This document shows, in pieces, positions 1 through 8,452 of a stretch of DNA of 64,000 bases. This DNA is from an uncultured Saprospiraceae bacterium (GTDB taxonomy: Bacteria > Bacteroidota > Bacteroidia > Chitinophagales > Saprospiraceae). Numbering within the stretch: position 1 is the first letter of the stretch; each line of letters starts with the position of its first letter. The translations under genes and the position numbers were made by a program. The notes under the pieces are model-generated. The model saw nothing but the letters and a program-made list of their open reading frames with translations, had not been told where the DNA came from and ran no database searches. The DNA lies in the NCBI GenBank assembly GCA_938015435.1, contig CALLPN010000006.1, forward strand, positions 228,502 to 292,501, given 5' to 3'.

Positions 1-384
1 GAGTCTGTTAGTAAATCCAGATGTAGTAATTGTACAGGCATCATCCTCTGGAGTAAGCATATCCTCCGGACCTTCTTCTTGGAAGAAAAACTTAAATTCT
101 TGAGGACCAGGATCAAAAGCAACAATAGTACAGTATATGCCATCACTATCTGGATCTGTTATTGGATTAGCACCAGCGTTCCATCCGTTAAATGCTCCAA
201 ATACTGTTGGAGCAGTGATCGAACCAAAACAAGATAAGTCTACACACAGCGTTATGTCTGTTGTAATAACTGCATTATCATCATCAATTAGACCACTAGA
301 TAATTCAGTTCTATTAGATTCTGCAGATAATTTAGGATTCAATCCCATACTTATTAGCATACAAAGTAGTAGAAGTTTTTTCAT
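1..384 (-). CDS. Secreted protein with FNGW (CBM-like) domain, 3' end outside window
   Basis: The first 128 codons are present and the frame stays open to base 1, so the C-terminus is missing. The protein starts with a lysine-rich n-region and a hydrophobic stretch (MKKLLLLCMLISMG), a plausible signal peptide. After about residue 45 it has the pattern CVDLSCFGS, FGAFNGWN, DPDSDGIY and QEFKFFF. The FNGW...D.DG.Y spacing is typical of a small beta-sandwich related to starch-binding/AMPK-type modules, found in Bacteroidota secreted proteins. I infer an exported, possibly carbohydrate-binding protein. The missing part probably decides its activity, and a T9SS sorting domain at the lost end would be expected but is not visible. 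Confidence 0.7.
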   Translation of the reverse strand, partial: MKKLLLLCMLISMGLNPKLSAESNRTELSSGLIDDDNAVITTDITLCVDLSCFGSITAPTVFGAFNGWNAGANPITDPDSDGIYCTIVAFDPGPQEFKFFFQEEGPEDMLTPEDDACTITTSGFTNRL

Positions 385-794
385 TATATAATTATTTAAA
401 TTTAGGTTTGTTAATCTTTACAAGTATAACCTGAATTTTAGTGACTTAAGACAACATGAGGTACATCATAAGTACATCTTATTCATATATATTTATTTTA
501 TAATATGATTTAACGATGGCTGCAAACTATTGTACTGTAAGTGTTTCTATTGTTTTTTCTTTTCGAAATTGAAAGAAAAATCCCATTTTAGGACTACATC
601 AAAGTATTTTGAAACTATCTCATGAAGTATTGAGTAATTTTGGCCAATACTGGCATTGAACGGAGAACCGTGCAAGATAAAACCTAGTAGAATAAAGTAA
701 TTTCGAAATTTAGAGCGCTAAAAGATGTCTTGAATTGTAAATAGAAAACGAGATGGACTGTGCCAGAGGTGATGAGAATTGTTAGGATTGAGTT
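385..794. other. Intergenic region without a recognisable gene
   Basis: A 410-bp AT-rich stretch between the start of the truncated secreted protein and the end of the TPR-HTH gene. The only structure I see is an A/T-rich dyad, TTTTTCTTT at 554-562 paired with AAAGAAAAA at 572-580. It could act as a weak bidirectional terminator, but this is not convincing. No TAnnTTTG promoter was identified with confidence. Confidence 0.4.
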
Positions 795-818
795 TCAATC
801 CTCCATCGAAATCCTAAC
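784..818. other. Two alternative hairpins overlapping a stop codon
   Basis: AGGATTGA (784-791) pairs perfectly with TCAATCCT (795-802) across a 3-nt loop. GTTAGGATT (781-789) can instead pair perfectly with AATCCTAAC (810-818). The stop codon of the TPR-HTH gene (795-797) lies inside. No U-run follows on either strand, so this is not a standard intrinsic terminator; it may stabilise the mRNA 3' end. Confidence 0.4.
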
Positions 819-2393
819 TGCTTTTCTGAGAAGTGCTATTTTCTTGTTGCTCTTAGATCTAATATTAAACTTAACATACATTCTGCGAAGTGATGAACTT
901 ACACCCTCTAGAGAAAGGAAGATTTCTTTTGCTATTTCTTTATTACTCAACGAAGGGTTAGCAAGTAGCAATTGAAGTATGGCCCACGATGAATCTCCTA
1001 TTTTTGACTGGATGGCCTGCTCTATTTTCGATTTGTTGAGTGTATTACTATCTGCATCACTGATAGTAGATATTGTTTTTGTGCTTAGCTTTTCTTTAAG
1101 GGAATTAATAGTTGTATACAGCTTATTCTTTTCACTTTTGAGTTGATTAACGCGTCTTCTAGCTAAAAATAATACAAGGCCAATTAGGCCAAGGGTTATT
1201 AGGCTTAACCATAAAAAGGAATAGTTGCTCCTTATGGTTGAAATATATTGAGCTTCTACAGCTAAGGGAGACGAATTCTTATGCTTGTATTGATTTTCTA
1301 CACTAAGAATTGATTTTATATCTTCTGTATTCAGTATACTGTCCTCGAGATTTTGATAATATTTATGTGCTTCCAAAGATTCCTTGTATCTACTGGTTTT
1401 TTCTAATGCAAAATATAGTATTTCGAATGCATCCTTCGTTTCTGCTATGTAATCTGTGTTTTGGGTGAGATTTATAGCTTTTTGAGCGTATAGAATAGAG
1501 GAATCCGAATTAGATTCGAGATGCGTACGAGCGATATGAATCCAACTATTTGCGATTCCTTTTTTGTCTTTTAATTTACTATGAATCTTATTGCTTTTTC
1601 TAAATTGCACTAAAGCTTTTTTCTGCTTTCCTTGGGCTAGATATACAGCGCCGATATTGCTGTAACAAGTGGCTAAGCCGTAGTTTGTCTGTCTTCCTTC
1701 TAATACCGATAATCCTCGCGTGTAATATTCGAGTGCAATTTTATATTTTTTTTGAGCTCGATATACTGACCCAAGATTAGTCAATGAATTGGCTTCGCTA
1801 ATTTCATCACCATCTTCTCTCGATATTTCAAGTCCAATATTTAAGTTTTCAATAGACTTATTATATTCTTTAAGATCATAATATAATAAACCAATGTTAT
1901 TACAAACCTTTCCAAGCCCACTTTTATCCTCTATATTTAATGATATGTCTTTTGCTTTTAAGTAAGATTTCAATGCTTTGTCATATTCACTTTTTTTGAG
2001 GTAGGTGTTACCGAGGCTATTATAGTTTTTTGACATCGACTTCAGATTACCCAAATCGGTATTAATAGAAATACCTTGTAACTGTAAATCTATCGCTAGA
2101 TCTAATTGGTCAAGATATCGATATGCAACAGCCATACAATAAATGGACTGGGCCATCCCTTCGTAGTATTTTATATCTTTAGATAAGTCAGAAGCTTGTG
2201 TCGCTAACAGAAGGGTGGTGTCAGGATGATTGTATATGAATTCATTATCTAGAACAAGTAAAAGCGCATTTATTCTGGTTGTATCTTCTATAGAAGTATT
2301 TGACCAGATGGAAATACCCTTATAATTGTCAGACTGTGCCGACAGTGAGGCATAATTAACAGCAAACAGAAAGAAGTAAACGAAATATTTCAC
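795..2393 (-). CDS. TPR-repeat protein with transmembrane segment and C-terminal LuxR-like HTH
   Basis: The 532-residue protein has an N-terminal signal sequence (about 1-20, ending SLSAQ) and roughly seven TPR repeats over residues 60-340, with repeated LG.VY, NIG.. and A..Y signatures. One transmembrane helix follows at about 393-411, then a charged coiled-coil linker (412-440) and a C-terminal helix-turn-helix (about 466-525, LSNKEIAKEIFLSLEGVSSSLRRMY). The topology puts the TPRs in the periplasm and the HTH in the cytoplasm. This is a known Bacteroidota architecture, presumed to be a one-component membrane-bound transcription regulator that senses through the TPRs. The start codon is GTG; an in-frame stop lies three codons upstream, so no longer version is possible. 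The target genes cannot be read from the sequence. Confidence 0.8.
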   Translation of the reverse strand: MKYFVYFFLFAVNYASLSAQSDNYKGISIWSNTSIEDTTRINALLLVLDNEFIYNHPDTTLLLATQASDLSKDIKYYEGMAQSIYCMAVAYRYLDQLDLAIDLQLQGISINTDLGNLKSMSKNYNSLGNTYLKKSEYDKALKSYLKAKDISLNIEDKSGLGKVCNNIGLLYYDLKEYNKSIENLNIGLEISREDGDEISEANSLTNLGSVYRAQKKYKIALEYYTRGLSVLEGRQTNYGLATCYSNIGAVYLAQGKQKKALVQFRKSNKIHSKLKDKKGIANSWIHIARTHLESNSDSSILYAQKAINLTQNTDYIAETKDAFEILYFALEKTSRYKESLEAHKYYQNLEDSILNTEDIKSILSVENQYKHKNSSPLAVEAQYISTIRSNYSFLWLSLITLGLIGLVLFLARRRVNQLKSEKNKLYTTINSLKEKLSTKTISTISDADSNTLNKSKIEQAIQSKIGDSSWAILQLLLANPSLSNKEIAKEIFLSLEGVSSSLRRMYVKFNIRSKSNKKIALLRKAVRISMED

Positions 2394-2707
2394 GTAAAGT
2401 TATAATATCATAAACCCGAATATAAAGAAAAGTTTGATTGGCAATAAGAAGGAATGAAAGTTCTTGCGAATAACTTTTTAGCGCAAGTCTCTTAGAAGAT
2501 CGAGCTAAGGAGCTATTGCGTCACTTATAAAGTTGTTTTCGTTAATATATATTCTTGGCACAAACGTTTTTTTTGAATTAAATGAAAGGCTTGAATAAAT
2601 AATATTTGTGATTCTAAAAATCTGATTTAAATAAAAAGATTGCGCAATAAAACATTAAGTATTATTTTTCGTTTTATACACAATTGCCAACCTTAAAATC
2701 AACTTCG
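2394..2707. other. Divergent intergenic region
   Basis: This 314-bp region separates the divergent TPR-HTH and OmpA-domain genes and must hold both promoters. A hairpin with arms CTTGCG (2463-2468) and CGCAAG (2482-2487) is visible. A TTGGCAC element at 2555-2561 resembles a sigma-54 -24 box, but the -12 position reads TTTT instead of TTGC, so I do not call a promoter there. Confidence 0.4.
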
Positions 2708-4537
2708 ATGAAGAATACTTACTTTATTTTAATAATGGTATTTTTTAGTTTTACACAGAATGCAACTGGCCAATCCAATATAAATAAAACAGTTCACTTT
2801 AATGTAGATGAGTATACCTTATCAAAATCAGCTGAAGATGATTTACTCAACCTCATTCATATACTTAAGGGTAGCAATGAAAGTGACTTAAAGATAGTCG
2901 GTCATACGGATCAAGATGGTTCTGTCGAGTATAATATGAATCTATCTCAAAAAAGAGCTGAAGCAGTGCAACAGTTTATCGTAAATGAGGGATACCCTTC
3001 AGTAGACATACAATTAAATTTTCTTGGTGAATCTAATCTTTTAGCGGATGCTAATGATCAGCAATCAATGCAGAAAAATAGAAGAGTGACCGTCGTTGCC
3101 AATATGTATAATTATGATTCGGTATCTGAGTTTGTATCTCTATTAGAGTCAAATGGTCCTGATAAAGTAACGATAGATCAGAAACAGCCAGACGAAATTA
3201 ATCTGTCCAATGGAACACTTGTTAAACTTCCTGCACAAGCTTTCTGTAATATGGATGGTTCACCGCTGGAGAATGATAAGGTCGAAATGATTTTTAAAGA
3301 AGCATTTGATTATACGCAAATGTTAGACGAGCGATTATCTACTCAGACCGCTGATTATATTTTGGAGACAGGAGGGATGGTTTATATTGAGGCTAGTCAA
3401 AATGGAATTCCTGTGAAGTTGAAAGATGGTAAAGAAATAGAGTTGATCTTTCCTAAGCAAAACAGGAAAGATGGTATGGAATTATTTACTGGAGTTAGTA
3501 CGGATGAGGGAGTGATATGGGAAGAAACAGGAAAAAAAATTGATATAGTAAAGGAGGAGCCATTTATACAAGTGGATATATCTCCAATAACTGATTATAA
3601 ATTCAATTTTCAGGATACAATAGCAATCCCTTACGAAAGTATGTCTCCATACCCAAAAGCCCAAAGAAAACCCTATCCACCTGCGAAGATTAGGTATTCT
3701 GAAGACAAGTATACAGAAGTCTATCAAAAATATGAAGATGTATTAGCTAAATATTATAGCGATAAAATTGAGATGCCAGAGCGATTGAAAGTTTGGAAGA
3801 AGGAGTTGGTAACAAGAAAGGATTTGCTTATCCGACATAAGAAACAATATACAAAAAAGCATGTTCAGAGATGGTTGAAATACAATATTGAGAAAATAAC
3901 TTCTAGTAGTGAGACGGTCTCTCATATAAAGATATTAGGTGAACTAAATAGTTTTTTAGATAGAGAAGTTGGGGAAACAAATTACGATGATCTTTTTTAT
4001 AGAAACAAAATGTTTAAAGGTGTTTCAAGAGAGATTTTAAATAAGTATAATGTATATCAACCTCATTTGGATGACGAACCACTTCGAGACTTCTGTGCAG
4101 AATTTACAAGCGCTATGTATGTAGTGAATAGAAGAATATTAGATAAAAAAATGGAGTTGGGTTATGTTGATCAAAAGTTATCATCGAGATATATTGTTAG
4201 TACGTCAAGATTGGGATGGATTAATTGTGATCGGTTTTTAAAAATGGAAGAAGAAGAGAAGATGGAACTCAATTTCGCTGATACCTATAAGGGGAAAGAT
4301 TATTATTTGGTATTCAAAGATATCAAGTCGCTAATAAGACCACGAAAAGAAAATGGAAGAATCATTTTTGGAGGAATGCCTATTGGAGCAGAAGTGAAAC
4401 TTGTAAGTTTGGAAGTTAAGAATAACGAATGTTTCCTAGCATCCCAAGACCTAACTTTGGGCTCTAATAATGAAATAGATTTGCAACACAGAAAGGTAGG
4501 GTTGACCGAAGTTCGTGAGTTTTTAGAGGATATATAA
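2708..4537 (+). CDS. OmpA-domain protein with long unknown C-terminal region
   Basis: A TTG codon at 2684 is in frame, but the ATG at 2708 begins a clean signal peptide (MKNTYFILIMVFF... ending NATGQS), so I start there; the product is 609 residues. An OmpA peptidoglycan-binding domain lies directly after the signal (about 25-120), with GHTDQDG, N..LS..RA..V and the NRRV motif that ends such domains. OmpA domains are usually C-terminal, so this order is inverted. The remaining ~480 residues have no domain I recognise. A lysine- and tyrosine-rich middle part (about 310-410) is probably helical, and no further membrane segment is seen. The likely place is the periplasm, bound to peptidoglycan. 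The gene is monocistronic, convergent with glpK. Confidence 0.75.
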   Translation: MKNTYFILIMVFFSFTQNATGQSNINKTVHFNVDEYTLSKSAEDDLLNLIHILKGSNESDLKIVGHTDQDGSVEYNMNLSQKRAEAVQQFIVNEGYPSVDIQLNFLGESNLLADANDQQSMQKNRRVTVVANMYNYDSVSEFVSLLESNGPDKVTIDQKQPDEINLSNGTLVKLPAQAFCNMDGSPLENDKVEMIFKEAFDYTQMLDERLSTQTADYILETGGMVYIEASQNGIPVKLKDGKEIELIFPKQNRKDGMELFTGVSTDEGVIWEETGKKIDIVKEEPFIQVDISPITDYKFNFQDTIAIPYESMSPYPKAQRKPYPPAKIRYSEDKYTEVYQKYEDVLAKYYSDKIEMPERLKVWKKELVTRKDLLIRHKKQYTKKHVQRWLKYNIEKITSSSETVSHIKILGELNSFLDREVGETNYDDLFYRNKMFKGVSREILNKYNVYQPHLDDEPLRDFCAEFTSAMYVVNRRILDKKMELGYVDQKLSSRYIVSTSRLGWINCDRFLKMEEEEKMELNFADTYKGKDYYLVFKDIKSLIRPRKENGRIIFGGMPIGAEVKLVSLEVKNNECFLASQDLTLGSNNEIDLQHRKVGLTEVREFLEDI

Positions 4538-4597
4538 ATAAGGTTTTACAGTTAGTGTTTGGTATTTTTTGCACTAGACTTCGTTGGTAAAATGGTA

Positions 4598-6064
4598 TTA
4601 TAATTTTACCCAACCCCGTGTTCGACTTACAGCATCGGCCCATCGATCTAGTTTAAGGGCTCGTACTTCGTTACTCATGTTGGGATTAAATTCACGATCG
4701 ACTTTTCTATTTTGAATGACATGATCTTTAGTCCAAATACCGATTTGGATACCCGCTAAATATGCTGCACCTAATGCAGTAGTTTCTACTTGTAGCGGGC
4801 GCTCTACAGGAACATCGAGTAAGTCAGATTGTATCTGCATGAGATAGTTATTGGTGCAAGCTCCACCATCTACCTGTAGGGATTTTACTTGTATACCAGA
4901 GTCACGTTCCATAGCCTTAATCACATCGCAAGTCTGATAGGCGAGAGAGTCCAATGTAGCTTTGACGATCTGATTACTATCCGCACTTCTGGTTAATCCA
5001 AATATGGCACCACGTGCAGACATATCCCAATAGGGTGCCCCTAATCCAGCAAAAGCAGGCACTACTACTACATCATCTTCTTCTACGGAAAGTGCTATTT
5101 TTTCGGTTTCCTTACTATCCGTAATTATTGATATTCCATCACGTAGCCATTGTATCGCAGCGCCAGCAATGAACACACTTCCTTCGAGTGCATATTCAGG
5201 CTTGTCGCTATTGGAGCAAGTAAGAGTAGTAAGTAATCCATTTTTAGATTGAATAGGATTCGAACCAATATTCATCAACATAAAGCAGCCTGTACCGTAG
5301 GTGTTCTTAGCCATGCCTTTATCAAAACATGCTTGGCCAAATAATGCTGATTGTTGATCTCCAGCTACGCCATTGATCGGTATTTGATAACCATCTATAA
5401 TAGTGTAACCAAAGTCTGCCATCGAAGGTAGTACTGTAGGTAATACGTCGTTTGGTATATTCATGAGATCAAGTAATCGCTGGTCCCATTGCAATCTTTT
5501 GATGTTGAATAGCATGGTACGGCTAGCATTAGTGTGATCCGTAAAGTGTGACCTTCCTTCTGTTAATTTCCATATGAGCCATGTATCTATTGTTCCGCAG
5601 ATAAGGTTACGAGATCTATTATCTTCTTGATCCAAAATCCATTTAAGTTTGGTCCCTGAGAAGTAAGCATCTGGTATAAGCCCAGTATTCTCTATGATAT
5701 AATCCCCATTAGTCGTATCTCTAAATGATTGTGCATATTCTGCGGTACGTTTATCTTGCCATACTATTGCATTATATACAGGGATTCCGGTTTGTTTATC
5801 CCATACTACTATCGTTTCTCTTTGATTTGTGATTCCGATAGATAAGATTTGATAAGCAGATACCTTAGCTTCAGAAAGTAGGTTAGTCATCATCCGAGAC
5901 TGTGTTTCCCAAATGGTCAGAGCATCATGTTCTACCCATCCAGCTTTAGGGAATATCTGTGAAAATTCTTCCTGAGTGGTATGTAATATATTTCCATTTA
6001 GATCTACTAAAAGTGCTCTACAGCTAGTAGTTCCTTGATCTAAAGCTATGATGTATTTTGGCAT
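4598..6064 (-). CDS. glpK: Glycerol kinase
   Basis: The product is an ATP-dependent cytoplasmic kinase that converts glycerol to sn-glycerol 3-phosphate, a FGGY-family enzyme. The N-terminal phosphate-binding motif ALDQGTTS (residues 6-13), the substrate region GWVEHD, INGVAGDQQSALFGQ, NTYGTGCF, and the late adenosine-binding region VDGGACTNNYLMQIQSD are all present. From the ATG at 6064 the protein is 488 residues, close to the usual ~500. A TTG codon nine triplets upstream would add residues not expected for the family. No glpF or glpD is adjacent, so here it stands alone. Called with high certainty on full-length conservation. Confidence 0.96.
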   Translation of the reverse strand: MPKYIIALDQGTTSCRALLVDLNGNILHTTQEEFSQIFPKAGWVEHDALTIWETQSRMMTNLLSEAKVSAYQILSIGITNQRETIVVWDKQTGIPVYNAIVWQDKRTAEYAQSFRDTTNGDYIIENTGLIPDAYFSGTKLKWILDQEDNRSRNLICGTIDTWLIWKLTEGRSHFTDHTNASRTMLFNIKRLQWDQRLLDLMNIPNDVLPTVLPSMADFGYTIIDGYQIPINGVAGDQQSALFGQACFDKGMAKNTYGTGCFMLMNIGSNPIQSKNGLLTTLTCSNSDKPEYALEGSVFIAGAAIQWLRDGISIITDSKETEKIALSVEEDDVVVVPAFAGLGAPYWDMSARGAIFGLTRSADSNQIVKATLDSLAYQTCDVIKAMERDSGIQVKSLQVDGGACTNNYLMQIQSDLLDVPVERPLQVETTALGAAYLAGIQIGIWTKDHVIQNRKVDREFNPNMSNEVRALKLDRWADAVSRTRGWVKL

Positions 6065-6224
6065 ATGACGTGTTGGATAATTAAAGTTCAAAGTACGAAT
6101 CTAAGAGTAGTTATAGGTAGCTATAGGTTGATATTATTCTATTAAACATATTTCTAGGTTATTTTAGATTTTCTCAATCGGACAATTAAGTCTGTTGCTT
6201 TCTCAGGATCACCAAAGATTGATT

Positions 6225-6262
6225 AGCTTTATATCTCAGAATATAACTGCGGATATAAAGCT
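6225..6262. promoter_or_regulatory. 11-bp perfect inverted repeat just before a start codon
   Basis: AGCTTTATATC (6225-6235) is repeated as its reverse complement at 6252-6262, with a 16-nt loop, only 8 nt before the ATG of the arylsulfotransferase-like gene. There is no U-run, so termination is unlikely. It could be an operator or a 5'-UTR hairpin that limits ribosome access; which one cannot be decided by eye. Confidence 0.5.
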
Positions 6263-6270
6263 CTACTATT

Positions 6271-7866
6271 ATGAAATATATGATTAATCTACAAAGATAT
6301 TTTACAGCGGTATTAGTTGTAAGCTGTATAGCTACTACGATAGGACAAGATGGTCTAAGATTATTCGATAATAGGGCAATGGAAGGCTATACATTATATC
6401 AAACAGGAAGTACTAATAAAGCGATCTTAGTCAATAACTGTGGAAACCTTATTCACGAATGGTTATTAGTGGCATCACGTTATCATCCTAAGCTTCTACC
6501 TAATGGAAATATTGTTTATATAGAAGATTTTTCGAGAAGAGTAATCGAGAAAAATTGGAATGGTAATTTAGTTAATGAAATCACTATAGACGATACTGAC
6601 ATTAGACTTAATTATGAAGTAATTGTTCTACCTAACGGAAATTATTTATGTCTGGCACGAAGAGAATTTAGTGTGTCGCAATTCGAAGCACTAGGTTATA
6701 ATTATGGATTTGCTGTGGGTACCTCTATTGGCACTCCATCTCAAGTGGACATTGTTGTGGAGATTGATCGTAATAGTGGTGAAATCATTTGGCAATGGGA
6801 TATATCGGATCATGTCATACAAGAACGTGATCCTTCTAAAGGAAATTTTGGAGTGGTAGCAAACCATCCAGAACTTTTAAATATGGATGGCATTTCGACT
6901 TTTGATTGGACATCAACGGAATCATTTATGATCAATGGGTTTGATTATAACCCAGAGCTTGATCAGATTGCTTTAAGTGTTCGTAAGATGAGTGAAGTCG
7001 TTATCATAGATCATTCTACTACGACGGAGCAAGCTGCTGGACATTCTGGCGGTAACTCAGGCAAAGGCGGTGATATATTGTATCGCTGGGGAAATCCTCA
7101 AAATTATGGTAGAGGGACGAATAATGATCGATACCTTTATTTTCAGCATAATCCGAATTGGATAAAGAATGGACCACATGCCGGAAAATTGATTATGTAT
7201 AACAATGGTCTCAATAGACCTAATACAAATTCATCAAATGACTATTCTACTATACCTATCATCGATACTGGAGTAGATGGTAACGGAAATTATTCACTAC
7301 CGAGTACTGCGCCTTATGGTCCATCTAGTCCAGACGAAGATTATAGTAAAGTGACTACGGGTAATGATTTTTTCTCAGGATATACCTCTGCGGGTAGAGT
7401 CCTTGCAAATGGAAATGTATTAGTAACTGTTGGTGGTAGCGATCGTGCGTTTGAGATGTTACCAGATGGTACAGTTGTGTGGGATTATGGATTAGTTGGT
7501 ACGGGATTGACTTTTAGAGTAGAAAAATATGCTTTAGATTATTCCGCTTTCATAGGTAGAGATTTGACACCTGGTGATGTTTTGGAATCTCCGCCAAGCA
7601 CAGTTAATTGTGTACTGTTGGATGTAGTCGATACATATTTTGATAATAGCCAAGTTTGGATTACAGAGAACCAATTAAGATGGTCTACCGATCTTACTGA
7701 AGATTTGGCATTGAGGATATACACCTTGGATGGAAAATTATTGATGGACCGAGAGTTTCGAGGAAATCAATCTTTAGATTTTAGTGATTTTACAAACGGT
7801 ATCTATTTTGTCAATATTAAAGTCGAAGGAAACAATCAATCAATAACTTACAAAGTCATTAAATAA
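6271..7866 (+). CDS. Arylsulfotransferase-like secreted protein with T9SS type A sorting domain
   Basis: The 531-residue protein begins with a signal peptide (about 1-26, ending TTIGQ). Its body has repeated beta-propeller-like strands (LVNNCGNLIHEW, KLLPNGNIVYIED, VLPNGNYLCLAR, EIDRNSGEIIWQWD, ILYRWGNP, FQHNPNWI, ANGNVLVTVGG, VWDYGL). This pattern matches the arylsulfotransferase (ASST) superfamily, whose enzymes move sulfate between phenols, though many Bacteroidota members are uncharacterised. The last ~75 residues (LRIYTLDGKLL...DFTNGIYFVNIKV...YKVIK) form a T9SS type A sorting domain, so the protein should be exported and anchored or released at the cell surface. Enzyme activity is not proven by the sequence. 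It ends 1 bp from the convergent marR gene. Confidence 0.8.
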   Translation: MKYMINLQRYFTAVLVVSCIATTIGQDGLRLFDNRAMEGYTLYQTGSTNKAILVNNCGNLIHEWLLVASRYHPKLLPNGNIVYIEDFSRRVIEKNWNGNLVNEITIDDTDIRLNYEVIVLPNGNYLCLARREFSVSQFEALGYNYGFAVGTSIGTPSQVDIVVEIDRNSGEIIWQWDISDHVIQERDPSKGNFGVVANHPELLNMDGISTFDWTSTESFMINGFDYNPELDQIALSVRKMSEVVIIDHSTTTEQAAGHSGGNSGKGGDILYRWGNPQNYGRGTNNDRYLYFQHNPNWIKNGPHAGKLIMYNNGLNRPNTNSSNDYSTIPIIDTGVDGNGNYSLPSTAPYGPSSPDEDYSKVTTGNDFFSGYTSAGRVLANGNVLVTVGGSDRAFEMLPDGTVVWDYGLVGTGLTFRVEKYALDYSAFIGRDLTPGDVLESPPSTVNCVLLDVVDTYFDNSQVWITENQLRWSTDLTEDLALRIYTLDGKLLMDREFRGNQSLDFSDFTNGIYFVNIKVEGNNQSITYKVIK

Positions 7867-7867
7867 G

Positions 7868-8305
7868 TTATTGTTTAGATTCGTAGTTATTCCATATTCT
7901 ATCTAGTACAGAGATAAAAGTGTTATAGTCTTTTTGATTAATATCTTTTACTCCTACTGCTCGCAATCGATACATAATCGGCTCAACCGTTTCGATAGTT
8001 TGATGCCCTGTTTTAGTCACTGTCAATTTATATCTTTTAGAATCTCCGTCAAATCTATCTTTAGTAATCATCCCCTTTATTACCAATCCAGCAATGACCC
8101 TAGAGGTAGTAGCGCGATTGCGATAGTTGGTCTTAGTGATTTCTGATTGGGAAGCTTCATCGCCCAATACATAGATGCGATGTAGGATCGCCCACTGCTC
8201 TATAGTCAGATCAATACCATGTTCCTTAAAGGCTTTTAAGTAAATGGACTGAAGTTTTTTAAGCGTCTTATCTATTAAAAATCCATAACCAGTGGGCTGT
8301 TTCAT
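7868..8305 (-). CDS. MarR-family transcription regulator, likely controlling hpd
   Basis: The 145-residue protein has the MarR winged-helix fold: LTIEQWAILHRIY (helix 2), SEITKTNYRNRATTSRVIAGLVIKGMI (recognition helix), and the wing DRFDGDSKRYKLTVTKTGHQ. It binds DNA as a dimer and usually represses a divergent gene, with release by a small ligand. It is transcribed away from hpd, and a perfect palindrome with 12-bp arms lies between the two genes. That makes autorepression and control of hpd the natural inference. An aromatic intermediate of tyrosine breakdown is a plausible ligand, but this is not shown by the sequence. Confidence 0.88.
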   Translation of the reverse strand: MKQPTGYGFLIDKTLKKLQSIYLKAFKEHGIDLTIEQWAILHRIYVLGDEASQSEITKTNYRNRATTSRVIAGLVIKGMITKDRFDGDSKRYKLTVTKTGHQTIETVEPIMYRLRAVGVKDINQKDYNTFISVLDRIWNNYESKQ

Positions 8306-8350
8306 GATACATAGATAGTCATTTCCCTTCAGAAAAATTATAACTCTTTC

Positions 8351-8376
8351 TATTTTGTTGCAGGTGCAACAAAATA
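8351..8376. promoter_or_regulatory. Putative MarR operator between marR and hpd
   Basis: TATTTTGTTGCA (8351-8362) and its exact reverse complement (8365-8376) flank a 2-bp spacer, giving 12-bp perfect arms. The TTGCA...TGCAA core fits MarR-family operators. It overlaps the likely -33 TTG of the hpd promoter, so a bound dimer would block RNA polymerase. Confidence 0.8.
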
Positions 8377-8389
8377 ATAATTATATTTG
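8358..8389 (+). promoter_or_regulatory. Bacteroidota-type promoter of hpd
   Basis: A -33 TTG (8358-8360) and a -7 element TATATTTG (8382-8389, matching TAnnTTTG) are 21 bp apart, the usual spacing for the Bacteroidota housekeeping sigma factor. Transcription would begin a few bases after 8389, leaving a ~55-nt leader before the ATG at 8453. The -33 box lies inside the MarR palindrome. Confidence 0.7.
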
Positions 8390-8452
8390 TAACCTATCCG
8401 GTTGGGATTTCTTCTAACTTGGAGATACTATTCACAAATCAAACATTCTACG

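Noticed and set aside
2555..2575. Sigma-54-like TTGGCAC before the OmpA-domain gene
   Set aside because: The -24 box is good, but the -12 box reads TTTT with no GC.
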